From Myxococcota bacterium (GTDB taxonomy: Bacteria > Myxococcota > B64-G9), in assembly GCA_022710975.1 (NCBI GenBank), contig JAKLGA010000001.1, positions 124,001 to 188,000 on the forward strand: a stretch of DNA of 64,000 nt, read 5' to 3'. Under the pieces are notes generated by a model, which was given only the letters and a program-made list of their open reading frames with translations, did no database searches and was not told where the DNA came from. Position numbers and translations under genes: made by a program. This document shows positions 7,625 to 21,336 of the stretch, piece after piece. Each line of letters opens with the position of its first letter. Position 1 is the stretch's first letter.

Positions 7625-10188
7625 CCGGGCGCCTCCTCGCGCGTGTCCGGCGCGGTCGGGGTTCCTGGCGCCGGCGGCAGGAGCGCCTCGCGCATCACGC
7701 GCGGGCGCGGCAGGCCGAGGGCCTCGGCGATCTCAGCCGGGCGGGGCACGGCGCCCCGGTTCACGGCCACCTCCAGCACCACGGCGCGTGCCTCCGGCTC
7801 GGCCAGGAGGCTGCGCAGGCCCGGCCTCAGATCCACGCTGCGGTGGGCGCCCTTGGCCTGACGCGTCATGACCCAGCTCGGCCGGGCGAGCAGGCCCGCC
7901 ACCCGCGCGGCCGCCTCGGCCGGGGACGGCTCGCCCTCCCAGGTCAGGCGGTAGCGCACCGCGCCCGCCACGCCGGAGGGGCCCGGCTCACCCGGCAGGA
8001 GCGCCCGCCCCTCGAGGAGCTCGAGCCCCTCCGGGAGCGCCTGGCGCAGCGCCGCGAGCAACCCCGCGGGCTCGTCCGCCCGGCGCAGGGCCACGTCCAC
8101 CAGCTCGGCCTGGCTCTCCACGCCCACCGGACAGGCCGGCCCGAAGGCCACGCGCGGCTTCGGGTGGAAGCCGCCGGAGTGGGCCAGCGGCCAGCCGGCC
8201 CGGCGCAGCGCGCGCTGGATCACGGCCATGGTCTCCAGGTGGCTGAGGAAGGCCGCCCCTCCGCGCCGGGCCAGCCGCAGGCGGAGGCGGACCACGGTCG
8301 GGGTGGCGGGCGACTGGGCGCCGAAGGCGGGCGCCTCGCTCGCCGCGGGCGGCGCGAGGGGCTCCACCAGGCGCGGGGCGATTCCCTCCTGACACACCCC
8401 GCAGCCGGCGCAGTCCCCCCGGGCGCAGTCGGGCGTGGGCTCCGCGCGCCGGGAGCGCCCGAGCTCCTCCAGCAGGAAGGCGCGCGTCGGGCCGGCCTGC
8501 AGGTGCTCCCAGGGCAGCAGCTCGTCCGGGCTGCGCGCGCGCAGGTAGTGGGCCGCTCCGCCCGGCACGGGCAGCTCGGCCAACGCCGCGGCGAAGCCCG
8601 CCTGGTCGAAGTGCTCGCCCCAGGCCTGCAGCCGCGCGCCGGCGCGGGCCAGCCGCTCCAGGGCGGCGAACTGGCGCCTGTCGCCGCGGGCCAGCAGCCC
8701 CTCGGCCCAGGCCATCTCGGGCCGGGTCCAGCCCACCTTGACGCCCGGGATGCGGCGCAGCTCGGCGCGCAGCTCGGCGTGCCAGGCGCTCACCTCGGCG
8801 GGCAGCGCCATGGCCTCCCACTGGAAGGGTGTGTGCGCCTTGGGCACGAAGGTCGACACGCCCACGTGGATGTCGGGGCGGTGGCCGGCGCGGCGGAGCT
8901 CGTCGCGCAGCCAGGCGGTCAGCCGGGCGATCCCGGCGCGATCGGCGGGCGTCTCGGTGGGCAGGCCGATCATGAAGTACAGCTTGATGAGCTGCCAGCC
9001 CGCCGCGAACGCCCCCAGGGCGGCCCGGAGCACGTCCTGGTCGCTGAGATCCTTGTTGATCACCCGGCGCAGCCGCTCGCTGCCCGCCTCGGGCGCGATG
9101 GTGAAGCCGGACTTGCGGACGGCCCGGACCTGCTCGGCCAGGGCGGGCGTCAGGGTCTCGGCCCGCAGCGAGGGCAGGCTGACCGACACGCACTCGCCGG
9201 CGTGCCGCGCGATCACCCCGGCCAGCAGCGCCAGGATCTGGGGGTGGTCCCCGGCCGAGAGCGACAGCAGGGAGACCTCGTCGTGGCCGCTGGAGCCGAG
9301 CCCCGCGTCCACGGCGGGGAGCAGCGCCGGCAGGGCGCGCTGGCGCACCGGCCGGGTGATCATGCCCGCCTGGCAGAAGCGGCAGCCGTGGGTGCAGCCC
9401 CGCTGGATCTCGAGCGTCAGCCGGTCGTGCACGGTCTGCATCCAGGGCACCACCGGCCGCGTGGGCGGCGGCAGCGCGCCGAGGTCCGGCTGCAGGGCCC
9501 GGGTGATCCGGGCCGGGGCGCCGTCCAGGGGCTCGAGCTCCGCCAGGCGCCCGTCCGGGGCGTAGCGCGGCCGGTAGCGTCCCGGCAGGTAGACGCCGGG
9601 GAAGCTCTGCAGGCAGTCGAGCTGCGCCCGGCGCGGCGCGCCACGGCGCCTGGCCTCGGCCAGGGCCGCCAGCATGTCCGGCAGGGCCCGGTCGGCCTCG
9701 CCCAGGAACACCGCGTCCAGGGCCTCGGCCAGGGGCTCCGGGTTGGCGGCACACGGGCCTCCGGCCAGCACCAGGGGATGGGCGTCCTGGCGCTCCGCCG
9801 CCCGCAGCGGCACGCCGCCGAGCTCCAGCATGCAGAGCACGTCGGGCAGGTTCAGCTCGTGCTGCAGGCTGAAGCCGATGACGTCGAACGCGGACAGCGG
9901 CGCGCCCGACTCCAGGCTGCGGAGCGGCTCGCCCGCCGCGCGCAGCGCCCGCTCCATGTCGAGATCGGGCGCGAACACGCGCTCGGCGGCCAGCCCCGGA
10001 CGCTGGTTGACGGCCTCGTAGAGCACCTGGAAGCCCAGGTAGCTCATGCCCAGCTCGTACAGCTCCGGGTAGGCCAGCACCAGCCGGGCGCGCACGTCGG
10101 CCGGCGCCTTGCGCACGGAGCCCACCTCTCCACCGAGGTAGCGGCTGGGGTGGCGGACGGACAGCAGCAGATCGTCGAGCGCGGCCAT
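7621..10188 (-). CDS. TIGR03960-type radical SAM protein fused to DUF2344
   Basis: An 855-residue two-part protein. The first 600 or so residues are a B12-binding-like plus radical SAM unit (TIGR03960 type). A cobalamin-binding-like N-terminus comes first, followed by the cluster motif CTHGCRFCQAG near residue 265 and a second Cys group (CARGDCAGCGVC) near 590. The C-terminal 220 residues match DUF2344/TIGR03936, with FLSHLETM and SGGFHPKPR. In many bacteria these two parts are separate neighbouring genes beside rng; here they are one chain. Linkage to rng suggests an RNA or ribosome-related modification, but that is inference. It starts the operon leading to rng, the second radical SAM gene and the FHA gene. 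Confidence 0.85.
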   Translation of the reverse strand: MAALDDLLLSVRHPSRYLGGEVGSVRKAPADVRARLVLAYPELYELGMSYLGFQVLYEAVNQRPGLAAERVFAPDLDMERALRAAGEPLRSLESGAPLSAFDVIGFSLQHELNLPDVLCMLELGGVPLRAAERQDAHPLVLAGGPCAANPEPLAEALDAVFLGEADRALPDMLAALAEARRRGAPRRAQLDCLQSFPGVYLPGRYRPRYAPDGRLAELEPLDGAPARITRALQPDLGALPPPTRPVVPWMQTVHDRLTLEIQRGCTHGCRFCQAGMITRPVRQRALPALLPAVDAGLGSSGHDEVSLLSLSAGDHPQILALLAGVIARHAGECVSVSLPSLRAETLTPALAEQVRAVRKSGFTIAPEAGSERLRRVINKDLSDQDVLRAALGAFAAGWQLIKLYFMIGLPTETPADRAGIARLTAWLRDELRRAGHRPDIHVGVSTFVPKAHTPFQWEAMALPAEVSAWHAELRAELRRIPGVKVGWTRPEMAWAEGLLARGDRRQFAALERLARAGARLQAWGEHFDQAGFAAALAELPVPGGAAHYLRARSPDELLPWEHLQAGPTRAFLLEELGRSRRAEPTPDCARGDCAGCGVCQEGIAPRLVEPLAPPAASEAPAFGAQSPATPTVVRLRLRLARRGGAAFLSHLETMAVIQRALRRAGWPLAHSGGFHPKPRVAFGPACPVGVESQAELVDVALRRADEPAGLLAALRQALPEGLELLEGRALLPGEPGPSGVAGAVRYRLTWEGEPSPAEAAARVAGLLARPSWVMTRQAKGAHRSVDLRPGLRSLLAEPEARAVVLEVAVNRGAVPRPAEIAEALGLPRPRVMREALLPPAPGTPTAPDTREEAPG

Positions 10189-10624
10189 GGCGGGCCCAAC
10201 CTACCCCGCGGGCCCCTGGGGCACAAGCGGCTTGTGGAGCGGGGCGGCGCCGAAACGCGGCCCTCCCGCCCGGAGCGAGTCCGGGTGGGAGGGCCCTGGA
10301 ACGGGAGCGAGAAAAGGAGGTTGGGAACACGCTCCGGCGAACCCGCCGGAGACTCTATGTGAACAGGGTCAGGGCCCCTGTCGGTCGCGAGCGGCCCCGC
10401 GAGGCCGCCCAGGAAGCACCGGCGCGGGCGCGGGCGGGGAGGGAAGCCCGGGTCGCACGCGTCCTTCGCCGGTGGTTCCTAGGGTGCCTGGCACCCTGGC
10501 CGTCATGCACAGCAAGGCGTGTGCCAGGCCCGGGGCCGTCCTGCGTCCGCTCTGGAATCGCAGCCTTGGAAGGAATCGCTCCGGCGCCGGCCGGGGGCCG
10601 CTGGCGCGGTTCACGACATTCCTG
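10189..10624. other. Intergenic region, ligA to radical SAM operon
   Basis: No convincing gene is seen in these 436 bases. They lie downstream of ligA and upstream of the radical SAM operon, both on the minus strand. They contain a strong GC-rich hairpin (annotated separately), a small perfect inverted repeat CACAAG-CGG-CTTGTG (10222-10236) and an 8-bp perfect inverted repeat AGGGTGCC-T-GGCACCCT around 10482-10498. A clear TTGACA/TATAAT pair for the operon was not found. Confidence 0.6.
10259..10295 (-). terminator. GC-rich hairpin, terminator or attenuator
   Basis: A 16-base stem (GGCCCTCCCGCCCGGA paired with TCCGGGTGGGAGGGCC, one G-T type mismatch) with a 5-base loop. It sits 330 bases after the ligA stop and 70 bases before the radical SAM start, on the strand that carries both. 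It lacks a strong U-tract, so it may be a weak terminator for ligA, an attenuator or an mRNA-stabilising structure. Confidence 0.5.
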
Positions 10625-14198
<3,574 letters not shown>

Positions 14199-14230
14199 GA
14201 CCGGCGGGCGGTGGCGGGCGGGGAAATGGC

Positions 14231-14258
14231 TTGACAAGCCGCTTGCCTCGACTAGAAT
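14231..14258 (+). promoter_or_regulatory. Sigma-70-like promoter of rpmE operon
   Basis: TTGACA (14231-14236), 16-base spacer, TAGAAT (14253-14258). This is one of the best consensus matches in the window. It lies between rho and rpmE and gives a leader of about 45 bases. Confidence 0.75.
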
Positions 14259-14311
14259 ACGCCGGCCATTCTGTCCAGGTGTGCGCGGAAGGCGAAGGAA
14301 TCGAGGACGTC

Positions 14312-14563
14312 ATGAAGGAAGGCATTCACCCCAAGTACGAGAAGGCCACGGTCGAGTGCGCCTGCGGCAACGTGATCGAGACCCGCTCGACGCGGGGCAG
14401 CTTCAAGGTGGACATCTGCTCCGCCTGCCACCCGTTCTTCACCGGCAAGCAGAAGCTGGTGGACAGCGCCGGGCGCGTGGACCGTTTCCTGAAGAAGTAC
14501 GGCCTGCAAGACAAGTCCAAGAAGGACGCCGGCCAGGCCGCCCCCGAAGGCGCCGCCGAGTAG
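14312..14563 (+). CDS. rpmE: 50S ribosomal protein L31
   Basis: An 83-residue L31 of the zinc-binding type, with Cys16, Cys18, Cys36 and Cys39 in ECACGN and [10 protein letters not shown]. It is part of the large ribosomal subunit near the subunit bridge. The frame is open upstream, but homology begins at [10 protein letters not shown] and the promoter lies across the upstream part, so 14312 is the start. The C-terminal [14 protein letters not shown] tail is an extra 15 or so residues, as often seen in high-GC deltaproteobacteria. The zinc-containing form suggests no dedicated zinc-starvation form here. Confidence 0.95.
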   Translation: MKEGIHPKYEKATVECACGNVIETRSTRGSFKVDICSACHPFFTGKQKLVDSAGRVDRFLKKYGLQDKSKKDAGQAAPEGAAE

Positions 14564-14656
14564 GCTGCCCCTGCCCGCGCTCCTCGTCGGTTGGGTTGGT
14601 CCGCACGGCCCGCCAGAGATCTCGCCGGGCGGGCCAGCTCCCCCCTGGAACACGAC

Positions 14657-15787
14657 GTGAGCCCTGCCGCGCGCAATCAGCTCAAGGTGGGCGGCCAGGC
14701 CGTCATGGAGGGCGTCATGATGCGCTCTCCCAACTGCCTGGCGGTCGCGCTGCGCCGCGCGAGCGGCGAGATCGTGCTGCGCGAGGCCCCCTGGCGGCCG
14801 CTGCTCAAGGGCTGGCGCTGGCTGCGCTGGCCGTTCCTGCGGGGCTCCCTGGTGCTCATCGAGTCGCTGGCCAACGGCGTCTCGGCGCTGAACTTCTCCG
14901 CCCGGGTGGCCATGGCCGACCTCGAGGCCGAGGAGCGCCGAAAGCAGGGCGAGGCCGGGGCGGCGGCGCCCTCGCTGGAGTCCCTGGCCGAGGAGAAGGA
15001 GTCGTCGCGGCTGGTGGTGTGGGCCACCATGGCGCTGGCCCTGGGGCTGGGCATCGGGCTGTTCATCGCCCTGCCGCACCTGGCGGTCTGGGGCGGGAGC
15101 CTGCTGGCGGGCAGGGAGCTGGGCGTGGAGGACGTGAGCTTCCACGCCATCGTGGGCGTGGTGAAGATGCTGGTGTTCGTCGGCTACATCGGGCTCATCT
15201 CGCTCATGCCCGACGTGCGCCGGGTCTTCCAGTACCACGGCGCCGAGCACCAATCGATCCACACCTTCGAGGCCGGGGAGGCGTTGACGGTCGAGCACGC
15301 CCGCCGGCACTCGCCCCTGCACCCGCGCTGCGGCACCACCTTCCTGCTGCTGGTCATCGCCCTGTCCATCCTGGTCTTCTCGCTGGTCTTCCCGGCGCTG
15401 GTGTGGCTCGTCGGGCAGCCGACCGGGATCGGCATCCTGGACCAGCTCATCTTCATCGCTATCAAGCTGCCGCTCCTGCTGCCCATCGCCGGGCTGGCCT
15501 ACGAGCTGCAGCGGCTGACCAGCCGCAGCCTGGGCCGGCTGTGGGCGCGCGCGCTGGCCTGGCCGGGCATGTTCATCCAGCGCCTGACCACCCGCCCGCC
15601 CGACGACCGCCAGCTCGAGGTGGCCCTGGCCTCGCTGCGCCAGACGCTGTGGCGGGAGGCCCGCGCCGACCGGGCCGAGCCCGGCGCTGCAGGCGCCTCC
15701 ACCATCCGCGTGTTCCCGGACTTCGGCGCCGTGGTCCAGGCCCTCGATGAGCCGGCCCCCGGTGCGGGCCCGGCCTGCGGCGCCTGA
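14657..15787 (+). CDS. DUF1385 integral membrane protein
   Basis: A 376-residue membrane protein of the DUF1385 family, function unknown. The family signature VGGQAVMEGVMMRSP is at the N-terminus. At least four hydrophobic helices follow (roughly residues 50-70, 118-140, 155-185 and 230-290), with HGAEHQSIHTFE and HPRCGTTFLL between them; these His/Cys-containing motifs are the conserved heart of the family. The family is often found between rpmE and prfA. A TTG at 14591 would extend the protein; the GTG at 14657 puts the signature just after the start and is preferred, although its ribosome site is weak. Confidence 0.85.
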   Translation: MSPAARNQLKVGGQAVMEGVMMRSPNCLAVALRRASGEIVLREAPWRPLLKGWRWLRWPFLRGSLVLIESLANGVSALNFSARVAMADLEAEERRKQGEAGAAAPSLESLAEEKESSRLVVWATMALALGLGIGLFIALPHLAVWGGSLLAGRELGVEDVSFHAIVGVVKMLVFVGYIGLISLMPDVRRVFQYHGAEHQSIHTFEAGEALTVEHARRHSPLHPRCGTTFLLLVIALSILVFSLVFPALVWLVGQPTGIGILDQLIFIAIKLPLLLPIAGLAYELQRLTSRSLGRLWARALAWPGMFIQRLTTRPPDDRQLEVALASLRQTLWREARADRAEPGAAGASTIRVFPDFGAVVQALDEPAPGAGPACGA

Positions 15788-15798
15788 GGAGGAGCCCC

Positions 15799-16869
15799 GT
15801 GCTCGAGAAGCTGGCCGAGGTGGAGAAGCGGTTCGACGAGCTCTCGGCGCTGCTCGAGGACACGCGCATCTACTCCGACCCCCAGCGGGTGCAGAAGCTC
15901 AACCGCGAGCGCAGGTCACTCGAGGAGGTGGTCGTCACCTTCCGCCAGTTCCGCAAGCTGGAGGCCCAGATCCGGGACAACGAGGAGCTCCAGCGCGGCG
16001 CCGACCGCGAGCTGGCCGCGCTCGCCCAGGAGGAGCTGCCTGGCCTGCGGGCGCGGCGCGAGGAGCTCCACCAGCGCCTGTTCGTCTTGCTCCTGCCCAA
16101 GGATCCCATGGACGAGAAGAACGTCCTGCTGGAGATCCGCGCGGGCACGGGCGGCGAGGAGGCGGCCCTGTTCGCCGCAGATCTCTTCCGCATGTACACC
16201 CGCTTCGCCGAATCCAGGCGCTGGCGCGTGGAGCTGCTCGGCGAGAGCCTGGCTGCGGCCGGGGGCCTCAAGGAGGTGGTGGCGCTGCTGAGCGGCGAGG
16301 CCGTCTACAGCACGCTGAAGCACGAGGCCGGTGTGCACCGCGTGCAGCGGGTGCCGGTGACCGAGGCCCAGGGCCGCATCCACACCTCGACGGTCACCGT
16401 GGCGGTGATGCCGGAGGCGGACGAGGTGGACGTGTCCCTCGAGGACAAGGATCTCGAGATCAGCGTGTGCCGCGCGAGCGGGCCGGGCGGGCAGGGGGTG
16501 AACACCACCGACTCGGCCGTGCGCATCGTGCATGTGCCCAGCGGCCTGGTGGTGCAGTGCCAGGACGAGCGCTCGCAGATCAAGAACAAGGCCCGCGCGA
16601 TGAAAATCCTCCGCTCGCGCCTGCTGGACATGAAGCTGGCCGAGCAGCACGCCGAGCGCACCCAGGCGCGCCGGAGCATGGTGGGCTCGGGGGAGCGGGC
16701 GGAGAAGATCCGCACCTACAACTTCCCGCAGAACCGGGTGACCGATCACCGCATCGGCCTCACCCTGCACACGCTCGATCGGCTCATGGACGGGGAGCTG
16801 GGTCCCCTGCTGGAGGCCGTCAAGGCCCATCACCAGGCCGAGGCCCTGCGCACGAGCAGCGGGGCCTAG
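15799..16869 (+). CDS. prfA: Peptide chain release factor 1
   Basis: A 356-residue RF1 that releases the peptide at UAA and UAG. The catalytic GGQ (residues 230-232) is in [15 protein letters not shown]. The stop-codon-reading domain precedes it, and the C-terminal end is of normal length. GTG start with GAGGAGG upstream. It is followed 13 bases later by prmC, which methylates the GGQ glutamine, so enzyme and substrate are co-expressed. The RF1 rather than RF2 call rests on the prmC pairing and the absence of the RF2 programmed frameshift. Confidence 0.95.
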   Translation: MLEKLAEVEKRFDELSALLEDTRIYSDPQRVQKLNRERRSLEEVVVTFRQFRKLEAQIRDNEELQRGADRELAALAQEELPGLRARREELHQRLFVLLLPKDPMDEKNVLLEIRAGTGGEEAALFAADLFRMYTRFAESRRWRVELLGESLAAAGGLKEVVALLSGEAVYSTLKHEAGVHRVQRVPVTEAQGRIHTSTVTVAVMPEADEVDVSLEDKDLEISVCRASGPGGQGVNTTDSAVRIVHVPSGLVVQCQDERSQIKNKARAMKILRSRLLDMKLAEQHAERTQARRSMVGSGERAEKIRTYNFPQNRVTDHRIGLTLHTLDRLMDGELGPLLEAVKAHHQAEALRTSSGA

Positions 16870-16882
16870 GCCGGGGGATCCC

Positions 16883-17749
<867 letters not shown>

Positions 17750-17918
17750 CGCGGCGTGGGCCGAGGGACACCCCGCGCGTGTCCGGCCGGCCGCGATCGG
17801 CGGCCCGGATTCTCCGAACTCCACGGCTGGGCGCGGCCCGCGCATGCTGGCACGGCGGTTGCTCTGGACCCCGACCGGGCTGCCCCGGAGTGGGCGGCCC
17901 GGAAGGGAACGCCGGGTC

Positions 17919-19205
17919 ATGCAGCAGCTCATCCTCGAGGGCGGCGTGGCGTTGCGCGGGCGGGTGGCGGTGTCCGGGGCCAAGAACGCCGCCCTGCCGC
18001 TGATGATGGCCACCCTCCTGGCCGAGGGCGATCACCAGCTCGACAACGTGCCCGACCTCGCGGACGTGAGCACCAGCGCGCGGCTGCTGGAGAGCCTGGG
18101 CGCGGCGGTGCAGTACCGCCGGGGCCGGCTGGAGGTCTCCACGCACGGCCTGTGCCGCTGCGAGGCGCCCTACGATCTGGTCAGGACCATGCGCGCCTCG
18201 GTGCTGTGCCTGGGGCCGCTGGTCGGCCGCTTCGGGCTGGCGCGGGTGGCGCTGCCCGGCGGGTGCGCCATTGGCGCGCGCCCCATCGACCAGCACCTGA
18301 AGGGGCTGGAGAGGATGGGCGCCCGGGTGGAGCTCCGCCACGGCTACGTGGAGGCCAGCGCCCGGCAACTGCGCGGGGCCGAGATCGACTTCGACGTGGT
18401 CACCGTGACCGGCACCGAGAACCTGATCATGGCCGCGGTGCTGGCGCGCGGCACGACGGTGCTGCGCCGCGCGGCCCGCGAGCCGGAGGTCGTGCAGCTG
18501 GCGGAGGTGCTCAACGCCTCCGGGGCTCGCATCGAGGGCGCGGGCGGTGAGGAGATCCGCGTGGAGGGCGTGGCCGGGCTCGCGCCCTTGCGCTGCCGGG
18601 TGATCCCCGATCGGATCGAGGCGGGCACGCTGCTGCTGGCCGCCGCCATCACGCGTGGAGAGGTGATCGTCGAGGGGCTCGTGCCCGGGCACCTGGTCGC
18701 CGTGCTCGACAAGCTGCGCGAGGCCGGCGTCTCCCTGGAGCCGGTCGAGGGCGGGATGCGCGTGCGGGGGCCCGAGCGCCCGCGGGCGGTCGATCTGGAG
18801 ACACAGCCCCACCCCGGTTTCCCCACCGACATGCAGGCGCAGTTCATGGCGCTGCTGTGCCTGGCCGACGGGACCTCGAGCCTGTGTGAGCACATCTTCG
18901 AGAACCGCTACATGCACGCGCTGGAGCTCGAGCGCCTGGGCGCGCGCATCCGCATCGAGGGCTCCCGGGCGATCGTGAGCGGCGTGCCCAGGCTCTCGGG
19001 CGCGCCGGTCATGGCCACGGATCTGCGCGCCAGCGCCAGCCTGGTGCTGGCGGGTCTGGCGGCCGAGGGGTGCACTGCTGTGCAGCGCATCTACCACCTC
19101 GATCGGGGCTACCAGGGGCTCGATCAGAAACTGCGCGGGCTCGGCGCGTGCATCCGGCGCGCCTCGCCGGCATGTGACGACCAGCGAACCGTGCGGGCCG
19201 CGTAG
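17919..19205 (+). CDS. murA: UDP-GlcNAc 1-carboxyvinyltransferase
   Basis: A 428-residue MurA, catalysing the first committed step of peptidoglycan synthesis (PEP plus UDP-GlcNAc). The catalytic Cys is Cys116 in LPGGCAIG, so it is predicted to be fosfomycin-sensitive. The N-terminal GAKNAALP and the C-terminal YHLDRGY motif are intact. The frame is open far upstream into prmC, but homology begins at MQQLILEGG (17919), with GGAAGGG a little upstream. It ends the conserved block; the next gene (PilZ) is convergent. Confidence 0.96.
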   Translation: MQQLILEGGVALRGRVAVSGAKNAALPLMMATLLAEGDHQLDNVPDLADVSTSARLLESLGAAVQYRRGRLEVSTHGLCRCEAPYDLVRTMRASVLCLGPLVGRFGLARVALPGGCAIGARPIDQHLKGLERMGARVELRHGYVEASARQLRGAEIDFDVVTVTGTENLIMAAVLARGTTVLRRAAREPEVVQLAEVLNASGARIEGAGGEEIRVEGVAGLAPLRCRVIPDRIEAGTLLLAAAITRGEVIVEGLVPGHLVAVLDKLREAGVSLEPVEGGMRVRGPERPRAVDLETQPHPGFPTDMQAQFMALLCLADGTSSLCEHIFENRYMHALELERLGARIRIEGSRAIVSGVPRLSGAPVMATDLRASASLVLAGLAAEGCTAVQRIYHLDRGYQGLDQKLRGLGACIRRASPACDDQRTVRAA

Positions 19206-19246
19206 TCTACGCCAGGGGATGAGGGCGGGGCGCCACGGCGCCGAGC

Positions 19247-19603
19247 TCAGCGGGGGCCGCCGGACTCCAGCAGGATCTTCTTGATGTGCTCGGCCAGGAT
19301 CTGGGAGCCATCGCCTTCCATGCGCACGATGCGCAGCTCCCAGCCACCCTGATCGTGGCTGATGCCGCGCTCCAGGGTGTCCTTGGCGGTCAGCAGGCGG
19401 CGGACCTCGGCGTGCGCCACCACCGCCTGGTTCTCCACCTTGAACTTCACCGTCACCTGCGTGCGGAGATCGACGGGCTGAGGCGTCGGCACGAACATGC
19501 CGACCGGACTGACGAACAGGATGGGGAACTTGAAGGTCTTGCGCGGTGACTCGATCTTGACGTCTCCATCGAGGCGCGACCACTGCTCGCGGGCGAGCGG
19601 CAT
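19247..19603 (-). CDS. PilZ-like domain protein
   Basis: A 118-residue single-domain protein resembling the TIGR02266/PilZ-type domains common in myxobacteria. It has the beta-rich layout DGDVKIESPRKTFKFPILF...TQVTVKFKVENQAVVAHAEVRR. The Arg-rich and DxSxxG c-di-GMP motifs are not clear, so binding may be lost or degenerate. The AGGAG ribosome site sits 8 bases before the ATG. It is convergent with murA and divergent from the lytic transglycosylase. A role in c-di-GMP or pilus control is only suggested by family. Confidence 0.65.
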   Translation of the reverse strand: MPLAREQWSRLDGDVKIESPRKTFKFPILFVSPVGMFVPTPQPVDLRTQVTVKFKVENQAVVAHAEVRRLLTAKDTLERGISHDQGGWELRIVRMEGDGSQILAEHIKKILLESGGPR

Positions 19604-19649
19604 GGGAACGCTCCTGTCTCCGGCTTTCCCACGCAGCCGGTTCCTCTCC

Positions 19650-19678
19650 TATGTAACACCCACGGTCCAGGGCGTCAA
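19650..19678 (-). promoter_or_regulatory. Candidate promoter of PilZ gene
   Basis: On the minus strand TTGACG (19678-19673), a 17-base spacer and TACATA (19655-19650). The predicted start gives a leader of about 40 bases before the PilZ ATG. Confidence 0.5.
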
Positions 19679-20010
19679 GAAAGCACTCGGAGCGGGGGGG
19701 TGTATACCGAGGGTTACAGTCAGTAGCTCGGAACATTTCCCCAGTCTCCCCCCACATCCCGCCTTAGCGCGTTGCGTCTATTCGAGAAAGCGGAGATGTT
19801 CCATTTTGATGATAGGTAGTTCGGGTTGCAGAGGCCAATTGATTCCAATTCATGCGTGTTAGGTATGAATAACACATCATGTTGTAAATAAAAGGATAAA
19901 TAGATTTATAGAATTTCCTTGGACAGTTGGAGTCCATCTTGCTAAGCGGTCGGCCCGAGGCGATCTGCGCCCCTGGGGCCAAGGTCGCGACGCGGATGGA
20001 GGTAGCTGTG
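19679..20010. other. AT-rich intergenic region
   Basis: No gene is supported here. From about 19790 to 19920 the base composition falls sharply to AT-rich, unlike the rest of the window, with runs such as GTAAATAAAAGGATAAATAG. Several promoter-like pairs fit, for example TTGTAA (19882) with TTTATA (19905) at 17 bases, so a single start cannot be chosen. A short inverted repeat TGGAC-N7-GTCCA follows (about 19921-19937). It probably carries the promoter of the lytic transglycosylase gene. Confidence 0.55.
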
Positions 20011-20766
20011 ATGTCCGGTTTCGAGGATCCCTACTTACGACGACCGATGACGATGGCGTGGGTGCTCGCGGTCGTGGTGCTGGCCCTGTGGACCAGCATG
20101 CCCGAGGCCGCGGACAGGCCCTGCTTCTCGGTGTCCGACTCGGGCGCCGCGGACATCCTGCTGACCCGCGGTGGGCAGTCCCCCGACAGCGCGGCCCTCA
20201 CGAACTGGGACCCCCACGAGCTCCTGGCCGAGATCCGGGACGCTGCCATGGAGGATGCGGTCCGGCGCGTCCTCGAGCAGCAAGCGGCCAACCTCCCGCC
20301 CGGCGAGGCCGAGCAACTCGCCCGCATGCTGACCGACGAGGGCAGGCGGGAGGGCATCGATCCCCTCTTCCTGGCCGCCCTCATCCGCGTGGAGAGCGCC
20401 TTCTCGAACCAGGCCATCTCGAACAAGGGCGCCCGCGGGCTGATGCAGGTGATGCCCGCGACGGGCCGCGAGATGGCGCTGTCGCTCGGGCTGGAGTGGA
20501 GCGGCGCCGAGCAGCTCCACGATCCGGCCACGAACGTCCGGCTGGGCACGGGTTACCTCGGCCGGCTGCTCGAGCTCTACCGGGGCAACTACCGCCTGGC
20601 CGTGACGGCCTACAACCGCGGGCCGCGTGGGGTGCGGTTCCTGGTCCAGCGGGACGGCGGGCTGGGCACCGAGTACACCGAGTACTTCCGCAAGGTCCAG
20701 GAGACCTACCGGGCCTACCTGCGCTCGCTCGGCACCACGGGCGTGGTGCTGCGCGCCTTCGGCTGA
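20011..20766 (+). CDS. SLT-type lytic transglycosylase
   Basis: A 251-residue peptidoglycan-cleaving enzyme. An N-terminal hydrophobic segment (residues 13-33, MTMAWVLAVVVLALW) is a signal peptide or anchor. The soluble lytic transglycosylase domain (about 105-245) has the catalytic Glu in LIRVESAFSNQA, then GARGLMQVMPATG and YNRGPRGV. It would open the cell wall in the periplasm. The start at 20011 is chosen because GGAGGT lies 7 bases upstream; an in-frame ATG at 19996 is less good. It sits with envelope genes and about 6 kb from pilus genes; a pilus role is possible but not shown. Confidence 0.88.
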   Translation: MSGFEDPYLRRPMTMAWVLAVVVLALWTSMPEAADRPCFSVSDSGAADILLTRGGQSPDSAALTNWDPHELLAEIRDAAMEDAVRRVLEQQAANLPPGEAEQLARMLTDEGRREGIDPLFLAALIRVESAFSNQAISNKGARGLMQVMPATGREMALSLGLEWSGAEQLHDPATNVRLGTGYLGRLLELYRGNYRLAVTAYNRGPRGVRFLVQRDGGLGTEYTEYFRKVQETYRAYLRSLGTTGVVLRAFG

Positions 20767-20821
20767 TCTGTTTGTGCCGCCGCACCCGGGGAGGTAAGAT
20801 GGCTTCCTCGGGAGGTGCTCG

Positions 20822-21280
20822 ATGCGGACCGCCTGCGTGTGCGTGGCCAGCCTGGCGCTGTGGGTGGCGGGTTGCGCGGCTCCGAGCCGCGCGCTGATCC
20901 ACCCGGAGGACGTGACCAAGGTGTTCCCCTGGCCGGGCGACAAGGACAGCCTGGTCGTGCGGGTGAAACCCAAGGGCCAGGCCCTGGCGCAGTTCCAGGA
21001 AGTCCCCGTCACGCCCGACACCACCTTCTACATCACCGACGATCTCGGCAAGCAGTTCGCCTACACGCCGCGGCTCTCCCCGATCCGGCGCCTGTCCACG
21101 GTCAGCTCCGTCGAGGTGCGCTGGCCCATCCGCGCTCCGGGCGAGGCGGCCGAGGACGCCCCCCCGGCGGCGGGCGGCGCCGTGGATGGAGGTCCCCCGC
21201 CCGCCGTGGCGGCGGATGGCGGCGTCGAGCCCGCCCCGGCGCCGGACGGAGGCCAGGCTCCCGGCCGGCCGCGAGATTGA
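20822..21280 (+). CDS. Hypothetical lipoprotein
   Basis: A 152-residue exported protein with a short signal peptide and a good lipobox, VAGC (Cys18). A compact middle region (residues 25-105) is followed by an Ala/Pro/Gly-rich, probably disordered tail. GGGAGGTG lies just before the ATG. It starts 55 bases after the lytic transglycosylase, so the two may be co-transcribed. I do not recognise the family. Confidence 0.7.
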   Translation: MRTACVCVASLALWVAGCAAPSRALIHPEDVTKVFPWPGDKDSLVVRVKPKGQALAQFQEVPVTPDTTFYITDDLGKQFAYTPRLSPIRRLSTVSSVEVRWPIRAPGEAAEDAPPAAGGAVDGGPPPAVAADGGVEPAPAPDGGQAPGRPRD

Positions 21281-21336
21281 CTCGCCTCGGAGGGGTGTGC
21301 CATCGTCCCCGTGGGCGGGGAGGTGTCGGAGCGTGC

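Noticed and set aside
10369-10614. 81-codon minus-strand frame between ligA and the radical SAM operon
   Set aside because: Arg/Pro-rich, no ribosome site, no sensible composition.
19206-19246. GGCGCC repeats between murA and the PilZ gene as a two-way terminator
   Set aside because: Short palindromes without loop space or U-tract.
19764-19982. 72-codon minus-strand frame in the AT-rich region
   Set aside because: No ribosome site and no protein-like pattern; likely chance in AT-rich DNA.
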